Below are positions 16,278-24,330 of a DNA stretch of 37,665 nucleotides, one piece after another (within the stretch, counting starts at the first letter, position 1; every line of letters starts with the position of its first letter). Source of the stretch: JAJTFW01 sp046049215. Lineage in GTDB: Bacteria > Bacteroidota > Bacteroidia > AKYH767-A > OLB10. Location: assembly GCA_046049215.1 (NCBI GenBank), contig JBJOER010000006.1, positions 1 through 37,665 of the forward strand, given 5' to 3'. A program made the position numbers and the translations under genes. The notes under the pieces are model-generated. The model had not been told where the DNA came from, searched no databases, and worked only from the letters and a program-made list of their open reading frames with translations.

Positions 16278-17860
16278 GACTCCTTGTGGATGATTCGAAG
16301 GGCCTCGCGGACAGCATTGTCCTGTTCAAGGAGGATGGGGTACAATCCTTTGCTTTGCCAAAGCAAACGTGCAATGTAGGCCCGCAGTTGGTTGCGTAGG
16401 AACACCTCCGATTTTTGAAGGCCGCCGGGGTCCTTACTAACCCCGTTTTTATCGGCAAATGCCACAAATTGGTTGAGGAGGGGCCCGTCAACCTGGAATT
16501 TTTTGCGGAAATCCTCCGGGCCGGAGTAGGCCTGCAGTTGCTCACGATTCGCATCTACGTAATCGTAAGCGAAGCGGTTGATGAGGCCTTCGCCGTAGAT
16601 CTTGTCGAGATATGTGCTGTTATAGGAAGTGTCAAGAGGCACGAAGATGTCCGGCATGATGCCTCCTCCTCCGTAAACGGTTCTTCCGGACGAAGTCTTG
16701 AACTTTAGGCTGTCTGCCTGCTTGATGCTGTCGGCGGAAATCATTTCACCGTGTCTGAAACGGTTGTACAATTCGCCATCATAGTCCTGCCCGCCTTTGT
16801 CGTAAGGCTTCTGAATGCTTCGGCCGCTGGGTGTATAGTATCGTGCTATGGTCAGGCGTAAAGCGGATCCATCAGGCAGTTCGGATTGTTCCTGCACCAG
16901 TCCTTTGCCGAATGACCGCCTGCCGATGATGGTTCCCCGGTCCCAGTCCTGGATCGCTCCTGCGAGGATCTCTGAGGCGGACGCGGAACCTTCGTCGATA
17001 AGAACGATAAGCTCGCCCTTCTCGAACAGGCCTTCTTTTCGTGCCTTGTAATCGGATCGGGGTCTCGATTTACCGCTGGTGTAGACAATCAGCTTGTTTC
17101 CATCCAGGAATTCATCTGTAAGTTTGGTTGCTGCATCGAGGAAGCCTCCGGGATTTCCGCGGAGATCCATGATTAGGGATTTCATGCCTTCTGACTTCAG
17201 TTGTTCCAGTGCAGTACGGCACTCCTCATAGGTGGTTGCACTGAATCGGCTCAACTTGATGAAGCCCGTTTGTTCATCGAGCATATAAGCCGTTTCCAGG
17301 CTGTTCAAGGGTATCTTTCCTCGGATGATTTTGAAATCGATTAGGGTTTCCTTGTTTCGTCGATAGATACTAACGGTGACCTCGCTACCTCCTTCACCAC
17401 GAAGATATTTTTGTACCTGTTCGTTGTTGATCCCGATCCCGGCTACATTTTTACGGTCGACCTTCACAATGCGGTCACCGGCCATCAATCCCACCTTTTC
17501 GCTTGGACCACCGGGAATAGCGGATACCACCATGATTGTGTCCTGCTGAATATGGAATTCAATGCCGATCCCTTCAAAATTGCCCTCTAACGACTCATTG
17601 ACGGCTTGGAGGTCCTTTGCCGGGATGTAGGCTGAGTGAGGGTCAAGTTGAAGCAGCATGGCTTCGATGGTCGTTTCCACGAGGGAGTCGGTCGATATGG
17701 GATCGACGTACTCCTGCTCGATATAATCCAAAACGGTTTTCAACTTGCTTCGTTCATCACCGGAAGAACCAGGTCTCAAGCTATGACCAAGGTAGATGCC
17801 CAGCGCAAGTGAAAGTCCGAGGAATATGGGCAGGAAGACAATTGAGCGTGCGGGCCTCAT
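16274..17860 (-). CDS. S41 family C-terminal processing peptidase (CtpA/Prc type)
   Basis: This 528-residue protease has an N-terminal signal or anchor (residues about 6-27) and should act in the periplasm. A short helical region (about 38-92) precedes a PDZ domain (about 95-185), then the S41 catalytic domain (about 190-365). MDLRGNPGGFL (231-241) is typical. The Ser-Lys dyad is S294 in GSASASE and K319 in RSFGKG, 25 residues apart as in the plant D1 protease. The C-terminal extension (about 370-528) resembles that of Bacteroidota CTPs. Such enzymes trim or degrade envelope proteins from the C-terminus. Both ends are coupled by 4-bp ATGA overlaps, to the dCMP deaminase upstream and the membrane protein downstream. 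Confidence 0.94.
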   Translation of the reverse strand: MRPARSIVFLPIFLGLSLALGIYLGHSLRPGSSGDERSKLKTVLDYIEQEYVDPISTDSLVETTIEAMLLQLDPHSAYIPAKDLQAVNESLEGNFEGIGIEFHIQQDTIMVVSAIPGGPSEKVGLMAGDRIVKVDRKNVAGIGINNEQVQKYLRGEGGSEVTVSIYRRNKETLIDFKIIRGKIPLNSLETAYMLDEQTGFIKLSRFSATTYEECRTALEQLKSEGMKSLIMDLRGNPGGFLDAATKLTDEFLDGNKLIVYTSGKSRPRSDYKARKEGLFEKGELIVLIDEGSASASEILAGAIQDWDRGTIIGRRSFGKGLVQEQSELPDGSALRLTIARYYTPSGRSIQKPYDKGGQDYDGELYNRFRHGEMISADSIKQADSLKFKTSSGRTVYGGGGIMPDIFVPLDTSYNSTYLDKIYGEGLINRFAYDYVDANREQLQAYSGPEDFRKKFQVDGPLLNQFVAFADKNGVSKDPGGLQKSEVFLRNQLRAYIARLLWQSKGLYPILLEQDNAVREALRIIHKES

Positions 17861-18333
17861 GGTGTTTTTTGTTCACCGGATGAAACGAATCGGGAGACTT
17901 CAACGCCGAAACGTTGTAGAAAGTCCACACCCTCTTCCACATCAATCCCTTTGTAGGCGGCATACGAGTCTCGAAAGATCACCTTTCGGATGCCGGTCGT
18001 ATATATGATCCGGGCACACGGCAGACAAGGGGCAAGGGTGACGTATAAGGTGGCGTCCTCCAGAGTCAACTGGTTCTTTGCCGCATAGAGAATGGCATTC
18101 GCTTCTGCATGTAGTGCCAGGGAGCAACCGCCTTTCCTGTCCCTCGGGCAACCGGTTTCCGGCCATTCTTCATCACAGTTGTGTGTCCCCGCAGGTGGCC
18201 CGTTGTAGCCCAGAGAAACGATACGGGTGTCTTTGGCGATGACTGCGCCAACTTTTGTCTTCACGCAGTGGGACTTTTGAGCCAGATTTCCGGCCAGGTC
18301 CATGTACAATTGATCGAAACTGATTTTTGACAT
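17857..18333 (-). CDS. dCMP deaminase family protein (ComEB-like)
   Basis: A 158-residue zinc deaminase. The HAEAN motif (75-79, with catalytic E77) and the PCLPC motif (102-106, C103 and C106) give the active-site zinc ligands. An extra Cys/His cluster before them (around C53, C62 and C70) matches the second structural zinc or loop of dCMP deaminases. The expected reaction is dCMP to dUMP, feeding dTMP synthesis. Its stop overlaps the S41 protease ATG in an ATGA. A full TAnnTTTG box lies 7 nt before the ATG. The pairing with a periplasmic protease has no obvious metabolic sense; it may be a shared-promoter arrangement. Confidence 0.93.
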   Translation of the reverse strand: MSKISFDQLYMDLAGNLAQKSHCVKTKVGAVIAKDTRIVSLGYNGPPAGTHNCDEEWPETGCPRDRKGGCSLALHAEANAILYAAKNQLTLEDATLYVTLAPCLPCARIIYTTGIRKVIFRDSYAAYKGIDVEEGVDFLQRFGVEVSRFVSSGEQKTP

Positions 18334-18340
18334 CGAAGGT

Positions 18341-18348
18341 CAAAGATA
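18341..18348 (-). promoter_or_regulatory. -7 box upstream of the dCMP deaminase gene
   Basis: On the minus strand this reads TATCTTTG, a full match to TAnnTTTG, 7 nt before the ATG at 18333. It could give a leaderless or nearly leaderless transcript for the deaminase-protease-membrane protein operon. No good -33 element is visible. Confidence 0.45.
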
Positions 18349-18374
18349 AGTGTTGATGACTTGAAGCAGGGATC

Positions 18375-19043
18375 TCAATCTTTTTCCCGTTTTATGGAGC
18401 GGTAGATTTCACCCGGAAACAACCTGAACCCCAATGATAAAACAGGCGAGTCGAGTTGGGCATCGATACTGGGGTTGTTGATGAGCATGAGCCGGTATCC
18501 TATCCCTGCACTAACTCCCAACCATTTCAATACCTTGTACTGCACGTTGCATCCGGGTTGCAAGGCCACCACACCTTTGCGGAAGAGCGGCTGCGGTTCG
18601 TTGTTCTTGTCGAAATATTCAAAGTAAGAGGTTCCGTATCCCAACAATACGGGGATACCAACCTGCCAAGGGTCTCTCCGGTAAGCTACGTACTCAGCAC
18701 TGAGAGGGTAGAATCGAAAGAAAAGTTGAGCCTTTGTCGAGTCTTTCCCGGCCAGTTCGCGGTCTTCGCCCTCGAGGGTTTTCCATTCGATGATATCTGA
18801 ACTTACTTTGTTGTAACCCGCGCCGAAACGCCATTTCCCTTTCCACTCCACCCCTGCGCGGAATCCCCATACGTCGGCTCCTTTTCGGCCGATGAATGAC
18901 CTGTATGTGTCCAGAGTCAGAAAAGGAGTGAATGCAGGCTCATTCGGGGATAAACCTTGACCGTGTGCGTGATTGACGGTAGACGGCAGGAGCAACCCTA
19001 TGAACAGAAGAATCCGCAGTTGAGCGATGAAACGGGTTTTCAT
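18375..19043 (-). CDS. Secreted protein of unknown function, possible small outer-membrane beta-barrel
   Basis: The 222-residue product begins with a clear signal peptide (MKTRFIAQLRILLFIGLLLP, cleavage probably after HAHG near residue 28). The mature part has many alternating hydrophobic and polar stretches with aromatic ends (WGFRAGVEWKGKWRFGAGYN, VSAGIGYRLML, VLSLGFRLF), like an outer-membrane beta-barrel. I recognise no named domain. It starts 5 bp after the stop of the UbiA-like gene, so the two are probably co-transcribed; the deaminase gene follows 41 bp later on the same strand. Confidence 0.75.
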   Translation of the reverse strand: MKTRFIAQLRILLFIGLLLPSTVNHAHGQGLSPNEPAFTPFLTLDTYRSFIGRKGADVWGFRAGVEWKGKWRFGAGYNKVSSDIIEWKTLEGEDRELAGKDSTKAQLFFRFYPLSAEYVAYRRDPWQVGIPVLLGYGTSYFEYFDKNNEPQPLFRKGVVALQPGCNVQYKVLKWLGVSAGIGYRLMLINNPSIDAQLDSPVLSLGFRLFPGEIYRSIKREKD

Positions 19044-19048
19044 TCAAT

Positions 19049-19858
19049 TCAAAGGGTAAGGCGTATCAGAAGGAACAACAATGCATGCAGGAACAATTGG
19101 AAATCGACAGTCCAAAAGTAAGTTATCGGTTTGCTCCTTTCATGCAATGACAGAACGCCAAGTGCCGTGATAATCGTATGTGCCGGAATAATCAGTGGTA
19201 GCCACCAAGAGTCATCAGGCATGGAAAGTGTCGTCCCCGCCAGTACTGCTGCCAGAAGTAGAATGGAGGAAGACGCCATTGCACAGTTGCGACTTCCTAT
19301 CATCAGTGCGAGTGTCATTGTATTTTGTTTTGAATCGGACTGACGGTCGCGGATATCGATGGCGATACTTAGGGCAAGGATGAAAAGCGTACGGAAAATC
19401 AACAGGTAGAGGGTTTCTGTTCGTTCAGCGGTGAAAGGGGTTGTTGCCAGGCTCCATGCCAATGCCAATACGACATTTTTCATCATCGGAATTTCCCTTA
19501 AGCCATTGATGAAAGAGAGTCCGTAATTCATAGGGCGGTAATAGGCAACCGTGAGAATTGCCGACACCGACAATTGCGGAATGGACTTTAGTAGGAAGGC
19601 AGGGTGATCAAAGGGATAGATGGCTGCTATCGCGAAAGGGGCAATCAAAAAAGCAGACTCGATCTTCTTTCCGTTTTTTTGTTGACGATTGAATATTGCA
19701 ATTCTGCTACCAAGTTGATAAATGACGAATGTGAAAAAACCGATTAAAATCGATAAAACGGCGGTTTCAGCAAGGCTGCATTCCTGATTTGAAGTCGATG
19801 AAAAATAAAGTGCAGAGGCGGTTAAGCCTAATATACCGGGGAGTATCCGGGAGAGCAT
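19049..19858 (-). CDS. UbiA prenyltransferase-like membrane protein, degenerate first motif
   Basis: This 269-residue protein has about eight to nine hydrophobic segments. It resembles the UbiA superfamily by the second Asp-rich motif, IDIRDRQSD (D168, D171, D175, the DxxDxxxD pattern), by GLREIPMMKN (119-128) and by overall topology. In active UbiA enzymes a first NDxxD-type motif lies between the second and third segments; here the matching stretch (YQLGSRIAIFNR, about 47-58) has no Asp pair. It may therefore be inactive or have another role. The ATG at 19858 was chosen; an in-frame TTG at 19885 would add nine residues. It is followed 5 bp later by the barrel-like gene. Confidence 0.65.
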   Translation of the reverse strand: MLSRILPGILGLTASALYFSSTSNQECSLAETAVLSILIGFFTFVIYQLGSRIAIFNRQQKNGKKIESAFLIAPFAIAAIYPFDHPAFLLKSIPQLSVSAILTVAYYRPMNYGLSFINGLREIPMMKNVVLALAWSLATTPFTAERTETLYLLIFRTLFILALSIAIDIRDRQSDSKQNTMTLALMIGSRNCAMASSSILLLAAVLAGTTLSMPDDSWWLPLIIPAHTIITALGVLSLHERSKPITYFWTVDFQLFLHALLFLLIRLTL

Positions 19859-19908
19859 GCCTATAGAAATAGTCGACGGGTGCAATCCTTTATACCGGAA
19901 GCCTCAAT

Positions 19909-20595
19909 TCAATGTGCAAAGATAATCAGCAGGGTAGCCAAGCTTGTTCCCAAACCGATGTATCCCCATTTCAAACTGTGTTGTATTTTTATATTACGGG
20001 CAGCTTTGTCGTAACCCATTCTGAATTCGGGGTTTTTCGAAAGCGCCGGATCGTATGAATCTGGCAATCTCATTTTGCGAAGAATCCGGCTTTCCTTTTT
20101 CATCGATTGATTATCAGTCATTTCTTTGGGACGCCCGGTGGTTTGCAAAGGACTAAACCTGCCGCTTATAACGCTATATAACATTGGTACCGGTAGACCG
20201 TAAAATTGTAAAAGTCCTGACCCGGCTCCAATTACTGCAGAGGAAACGCTAGCTCCATGTGCTTTGAAATAAGCATACGCCGCCTGCTCACCCAAAATGA
20301 AACGCTTCGCTTCGTCGATACTGAAATCAAGAGAGTCCACCGGGGCATACACCACGTCTTCACTCCCGCTTGAATTGGTTACAGAAAACACATCGTATCT
20401 ATCTATGGAACGTGTTCGTCTGCCGTTGTCGCCCGGCTTCTTGTAAGTGATAAAGTCGGGACCGATCTGGTAGGTCTCGATTGGAATGGTTTTACCGTTC
20501 AAGAGCTGTATCTGCTGGATTTGTCCATGAGCCGGAGCTTGAAACACTGCGGCAAGGGAACAAGCCAAAATGAAGCGTTGTAGCGTTTTCTTCAT
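19909..20595 (-). CDS. Secreted or membrane-associated protein of unknown function
   Basis: The 228-residue product starts with a signal peptide (MKKTLQRFILACSLAAVFQA, probable cleavage near AHGQ). The open frame extends 13 codons further, but the signal peptide fixes the start at 20595. Residues about 25-90 (LLNGKTIPIETYQIGPDFIT, YDVFSVTNSSG, DVVYAPVD) recall a small beta-rich domain common at the start of Bacteroidota envelope proteins of unknown role. Residues 95-145 include a Gly-rich hydrophobic stretch, and the C-terminus (about 210-227) is a hydrophobic segment. I cannot assign a function. The stop lies 50 bp before the UbiA-like gene on the same strand. Confidence 0.75.
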   Translation of the reverse strand: MKKTLQRFILACSLAAVFQAPAHGQIQQIQLLNGKTIPIETYQIGPDFITYKKPGDNGRRTRSIDRYDVFSVTNSSGSEDVVYAPVDSLDFSIDEAKRFILGEQAAYAYFKAHGASVSSAVIGAGSGLLQFYGLPVPMLYSVISGRFSPLQTTGRPKEMTDNQSMKKESRILRKMRLPDSYDPALSKNPEFRMGYDKAARNIKIQHSLKWGYIGLGTSLATLLIIFAH

Positions 20596-20717
20596 CGTTT
20601 TAAACCCGATCGGCGTATGGCCGACAAGTTGCATTAAAGATAGCCGAAGTTCAAACCAAAACGACTGTTAAAATTCAAGCGGGCCTCCTTGTTTTCAACA
20701 TTCATTTATTATATACC

Positions 20718-20736
20718 CAATATATTGATTATCAAT
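20718..20736. promoter_or_regulatory. Overlapping palindromes in the AT-rich region upstream of gcvP
   Basis: CAATATATTG (20718-20727) is a perfect 10-bp palindrome and overlaps ATTGATTATCAAT (20724-20736), a perfect 6-1-6 inverted repeat. They lie in a notably AT-rich stretch (about 20690-20755) between divergent genes, 70-90 bp before the gcvP start. A regulator site or a promoter upstream element is plausible; no experimental link is known to me. Confidence 0.4.
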
Positions 20737-20806
20737 TTATAATACTCATTGTCGATCAGCTGTTCAGATGCCTGTGTTTCGTAATTTCGCCAGTGAAATC
20801 CAACCC

Positions 20807-23695
20807 ATGTCTATCCTGTCTTTCACCGACCGCCACATCGGACCCGATCCGAACGAGACCAACGAAATGCTGTCCTCCATGGGAGAACAGTCTGTCCGTA
20901 CCCTAATCGAAAAAACAATTCCATCGGATATCCGGATCACTTCATCCCTGAACATTCCGGATGCAGTTTCTGAACCGGATTACCTTGCAGAGCTGCGTTC
21001 TGTAGCCTCCAAAAACAAGGTTTTTCGCACTTATATCGGCCTGGGTTACTATGATACCCATACTCCCGGTGTCATTTTACGCAACATATTCGAGAATCCG
21101 GGCTGGTACACGGCTTACACTCCCTACCAGGCCGAAATCGCACAAGGGCGACTGGAAGCCTTGCTCAATTTCCAGACCATGGTTCGTGATTTGACGGGCA
21201 TGGAGATGGCGAATGCTTCCCTGCTGGATGAATCCACAGCCGCGGCAGAGGCCATGAGCATGCTTTTCCATACCCGTTCGAAGGAGCAGGAGAAAGGAGG
21301 TTGCGTGAATTTCTTTGTGGCATCCGACGTGTTTCCTCAAACTTTGGATGTCCTTCGTACCCGCGCAACTCCTTTGGGCATCCATCTGGTAGAAGGTGAT
21401 CCTACCACGTTCAGTCATGATTCATCTTTCTTCGGCGCTCTCCTTCAATATCCCGGTTCGCAGGGTCTGGTGACCGACTACCGGGCATTCGTTCAGTCGT
21501 GTCAAAGCGCATCGATCCGTGTGGTGGTTGCCGCCGACATCTTGTCTTTGGTGCTGTTGACCCCTCCCGGAGAATGGGGAGCGGACGTCGTTGTTGGTTC
21601 TACCCAGCGTTTCGGAGTGCCGATGGGTTACGGTGGTCCCCATGCCGCTTATTTCGCCACGAAAGAAAGCTACAAGAGAGATATTCCCGGTCGTATCATC
21701 GGATTGAGCATCGACTCTGCCGGCAAGCCTGCTCTTCGTATGGCGTTGCAGACCCGCGAGCAGCATATCAAGCGCGATAAGGCGACTTCAAATATTTGTA
21801 CCGCACAGGTGCTCCTCGCGGTGATGGCCTCCATGTACACGGTGTACCATGGTCCCGATGGTCTGCGCTCCATCGCCAGAACCGTGCACTTGCGCGCGGC
21901 AACCCTTGCCGCCGGTCTGCGCAAGTTGGGCTACAATGTACTTCACGATCATTATTTCGATGCCGTGGCGTTTTCTGCAGGGGAGAAGCAGTCCTCGCTT
22001 CGGAAGATGGCTGAACAAGCTTCCATGAACTTCCGATATGAAACCGATGGAACAGTGGTGGTCAATGTCGATGAGACAACTCGTCACCAAGACGTGACTG
22101 ATATTCTTTCCGTCTGTGCCAAAGCCGCAGGCTCCGATTACAAGCAGAACGGAATCGATCCCGGACTCAAAACACCCATCACCGACGAGTTGCCACTTGC
22201 CCGTACCTCCGCTTTTCTCACTCACCCTGTTTTCAATTCATGCAGGAGCGAGACCGATATGCTGCGATACATCCACCGCCTCGAAAGCCGCGATTTGTCG
22301 TTGAATTACTCCATGATCGCCCTCGGTTCCTGCACGATGAAACTCAATGCCACTTCGGAGATGATGCCCTTGAGCTGGCCGGAGTGGAACAAACTCCATC
22401 CTTTCGCACCTGTGGAGCAAACGCAGGGCTATGCGCAGATCATCCGTGAGCTGGAAGAGTACCTCTGCGCCGTAACCGGTTTTGATGCGGTCTCCCTGCA
22501 GCCAAATTCCGGTGCGCAGGGTGAATACGCCGGACTGATGGCCATCCGAGGCTATCTTGAAGCGAAAGGGGAAGGACACCGCAACATCTGCCTTATCCCT
22601 CAAAGTGCCCATGGTACGAACCCTGCGAGCGCCGTCATGGCCGGCTGGCAGGTGGTTGTCGTAAAATGCGACGACCAAGGCAACGTCGACCTCGCCGATC
22701 TGCGTGCAAAGGCTGAGCAACACAAGAACAATCTGGCTGCTGTGATGGTGACCTACCCCAGTACGCATGGCGTATTCGAAGAGGGCATCCGTGAACTCAC
22801 ACGTATCATTCATGAATGTGGCGGTCAGGTGTACATGGACGGTGCCAATATGAATGCACAGGTTGGTCTGACGAGCCCGGGAATGATCGGTGCCGACGTG
22901 TGTCACCTCAACCTGCACAAGACTTTCGCCATCCCGCATGGCGGCGGCGGCCCCGGTATGGGTCCCATCGGAGTGGCAGCACACCTCGCTCCGTACCTTT
23001 CGAATCACCCCATAATAAATGTCAATTCAGAGCGTAAAGGCACAGCCGTAAGTGCGGCTCCATGGGGAAGTGCACTGATCCTGCTCATCAGCTACGCCTA
23101 TATCCGCATGCTGGGCAAGGACGGCGTACGCCGTTCCACCGAGATCGCCATTCTCAACGCGAATTACATGAAGGCTCGTCTGGAGTCGCATTACCCCATC
23201 TTGTATCAGGGTAAAGGCGGTACCGTTGCCCATGAGATGATTCTCGATTGCAGGGCGTTCAAGCAGACTGCAGGTATCGAAGCGATCGATATCGCCAAGC
23301 GTCTGATGGATTACGGATTCCATGCCCCCACGGTGGCTTTCCCTGTGGCAGGAACCTTGATGGTGGAGCCTACCGAAAGCGAGTCGAAACCGGAACTCGA
23401 TCGCTTCTGTGAGGCGATGATCTCCATTCGCGAAGAGATCCGTGCCATCGAGGAAGGTCGTGCTGACCGCAGCAATAACGTGCTTGTCAACTCCCCCCAT
23501 ACCGCCGAAGAACTCACCGCCGACGAGTGGAACTATCCCTACAGCCGTAAACAGGCCGCCTGGCCTGCATCCTGGTTGTCCGGCAATAAGTTCTGGCCAT
23601 CGGTGAAGCGGGTCGACAATGCTTATGGCGATCGCAACCTGGTTTGCGCGTGCCCCGATATCAGCACCTACGAGAACGCCGAGGCGGTACATTGA
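20807..23695 (+). CDS. gcvP: Glycine dehydrogenase (decarboxylating), P protein
   Basis: The P protein of the glycine cleavage system decarboxylates glycine with PLP and passes the aminomethyl group to lipoylated H protein. The chosen ATG gives 962 residues starting MSILSFTDRHIGPD, the family start; an upstream ATG at 20768 adds 13 residues that do not fit. The length equals the fused P1-P2 form. The N-terminal half (about 1-440) and C-terminal half (about 465-960) are both present. The PLP lysine is K705 in NLHKTFAIPHGGGGPG; DESTAAAEAM, GSCTMKLNA and SAHGTNPASA are further signatures. A TAATTTCG box lies 17 nt before the ATG. gcvH and gcvT are not in this window. Confidence 0.97.
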   Translation: MSILSFTDRHIGPDPNETNEMLSSMGEQSVRTLIEKTIPSDIRITSSLNIPDAVSEPDYLAELRSVASKNKVFRTYIGLGYYDTHTPGVILRNIFENPGWYTAYTPYQAEIAQGRLEALLNFQTMVRDLTGMEMANASLLDESTAAAEAMSMLFHTRSKEQEKGGCVNFFVASDVFPQTLDVLRTRATPLGIHLVEGDPTTFSHDSSFFGALLQYPGSQGLVTDYRAFVQSCQSASIRVVVAADILSLVLLTPPGEWGADVVVGSTQRFGVPMGYGGPHAAYFATKESYKRDIPGRIIGLSIDSAGKPALRMALQTREQHIKRDKATSNICTAQVLLAVMASMYTVYHGPDGLRSIARTVHLRAATLAAGLRKLGYNVLHDHYFDAVAFSAGEKQSSLRKMAEQASMNFRYETDGTVVVNVDETTRHQDVTDILSVCAKAAGSDYKQNGIDPGLKTPITDELPLARTSAFLTHPVFNSCRSETDMLRYIHRLESRDLSLNYSMIALGSCTMKLNATSEMMPLSWPEWNKLHPFAPVEQTQGYAQIIRELEEYLCAVTGFDAVSLQPNSGAQGEYAGLMAIRGYLEAKGEGHRNICLIPQSAHGTNPASAVMAGWQVVVVKCDDQGNVDLADLRAKAEQHKNNLAAVMVTYPSTHGVFEEGIRELTRIIHECGGQVYMDGANMNAQVGLTSPGMIGADVCHLNLHKTFAIPHGGGGPGMGPIGVAAHLAPYLSNHPIINVNSERKGTAVSAAPWGSALILLISYAYIRMLGKDGVRRSTEIAILNANYMKARLESHYPILYQGKGGTVAHEMILDCRAFKQTAGIEAIDIAKRLMDYGFHAPTVAFPVAGTLMVEPTESESKPELDRFCEAMISIREEIRAIEEGRADRSNNVLVNSPHTAEELTADEWNYPYSRKQAAWPASWLSGNKFWPSVKRVDNAYGDRNLVCACPDISTYENAEAVH

Positions 23696-23730
23696 TCGTT
23701 GTTGTTTCGTATAGGCGGTATGGATAGCCG

Positions 23731-24330
23731 ATGAACTACCTTGCCCACGCTTACCTTTCCGGTACGGATGGGGATCTGCTGATCGGGAATTTCATCGCCG
23801 ATCATGTCAAGGGCACTGCCATCCATCGGTTTCCGGAGAAAGTACGTCAGGGGATCCTGCTGCATCGCATGATTGATTCTTTCACGGATTCACATCCCGT
23901 GGTGGAGGAGTGTAAAGCTGCTTTGCGTCCCCGTTTCCGGAAATATGCACCGGTCATCACCGACATCTATTTCGATCATTTTCTCGCCCGTGATTGGGAA
24001 CGGTATCACCATGAAGAGCTCCCCGTTTATGCACGAGGGTGCTATACCCATCTTCGACTGAATGAGCAGTTGCTGCCGGAAAGGACGGTGTTCATGCTGG
24101 GATATATGGAGAAGCAGGACTGGTTGACAGGGTACTCAACAACTCGGGGAATCGGTTTGGCTTTAAAGGGAATGGCCAGGCGGGCCCGTTTCGAATCGGG
24201 GATGGAATACGCACAGGAATTTTTAGAGGAGAATTATAAGCTTTTCGACTCGGGATTCGAGCGTTACTTTCCCGACCTGCAAAGGCATGTCGAGAGTCAA
24301 ATCATCAAAGCTGCTCAGCGGTTTTCATGA
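23731..24330 (+). CDS. Acyl carrier protein phosphodiesterase-like protein (AcpH/DUF479)
   Basis: A 199-residue protein of the AcpH (DUF479) family, HD-type metal hydrolases that remove 4'-phosphopantetheine from acyl carrier protein. The start MNYLAHAYLS and the following GDLLIGNFIADHVKG are the family signature. LLHRMIDSFTDSHP (47-60) and DIYFDHFLARDW (80-91) supply conserved His and Asp residues expected to bind metal. It begins 35 bp after gcvP on the same strand and is probably co-transcribed. The last 26 bases overlap the convergent Kazal-protein gene. Whether Bacteroidota members really act on ACP is not known to me. Confidence 0.88.
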   Translation: MNYLAHAYLSGTDGDLLIGNFIADHVKGTAIHRFPEKVRQGILLHRMIDSFTDSHPVVEECKAALRPRFRKYAPVITDIYFDHFLARDWERYHHEELPVYARGCYTHLRLNEQLLPERTVFMLGYMEKQDWLTGYSTTRGIGLALKGMARRARFESGMEYAQEFLEENYKLFDSGFERYFPDLQRHVESQIIKAAQRFS

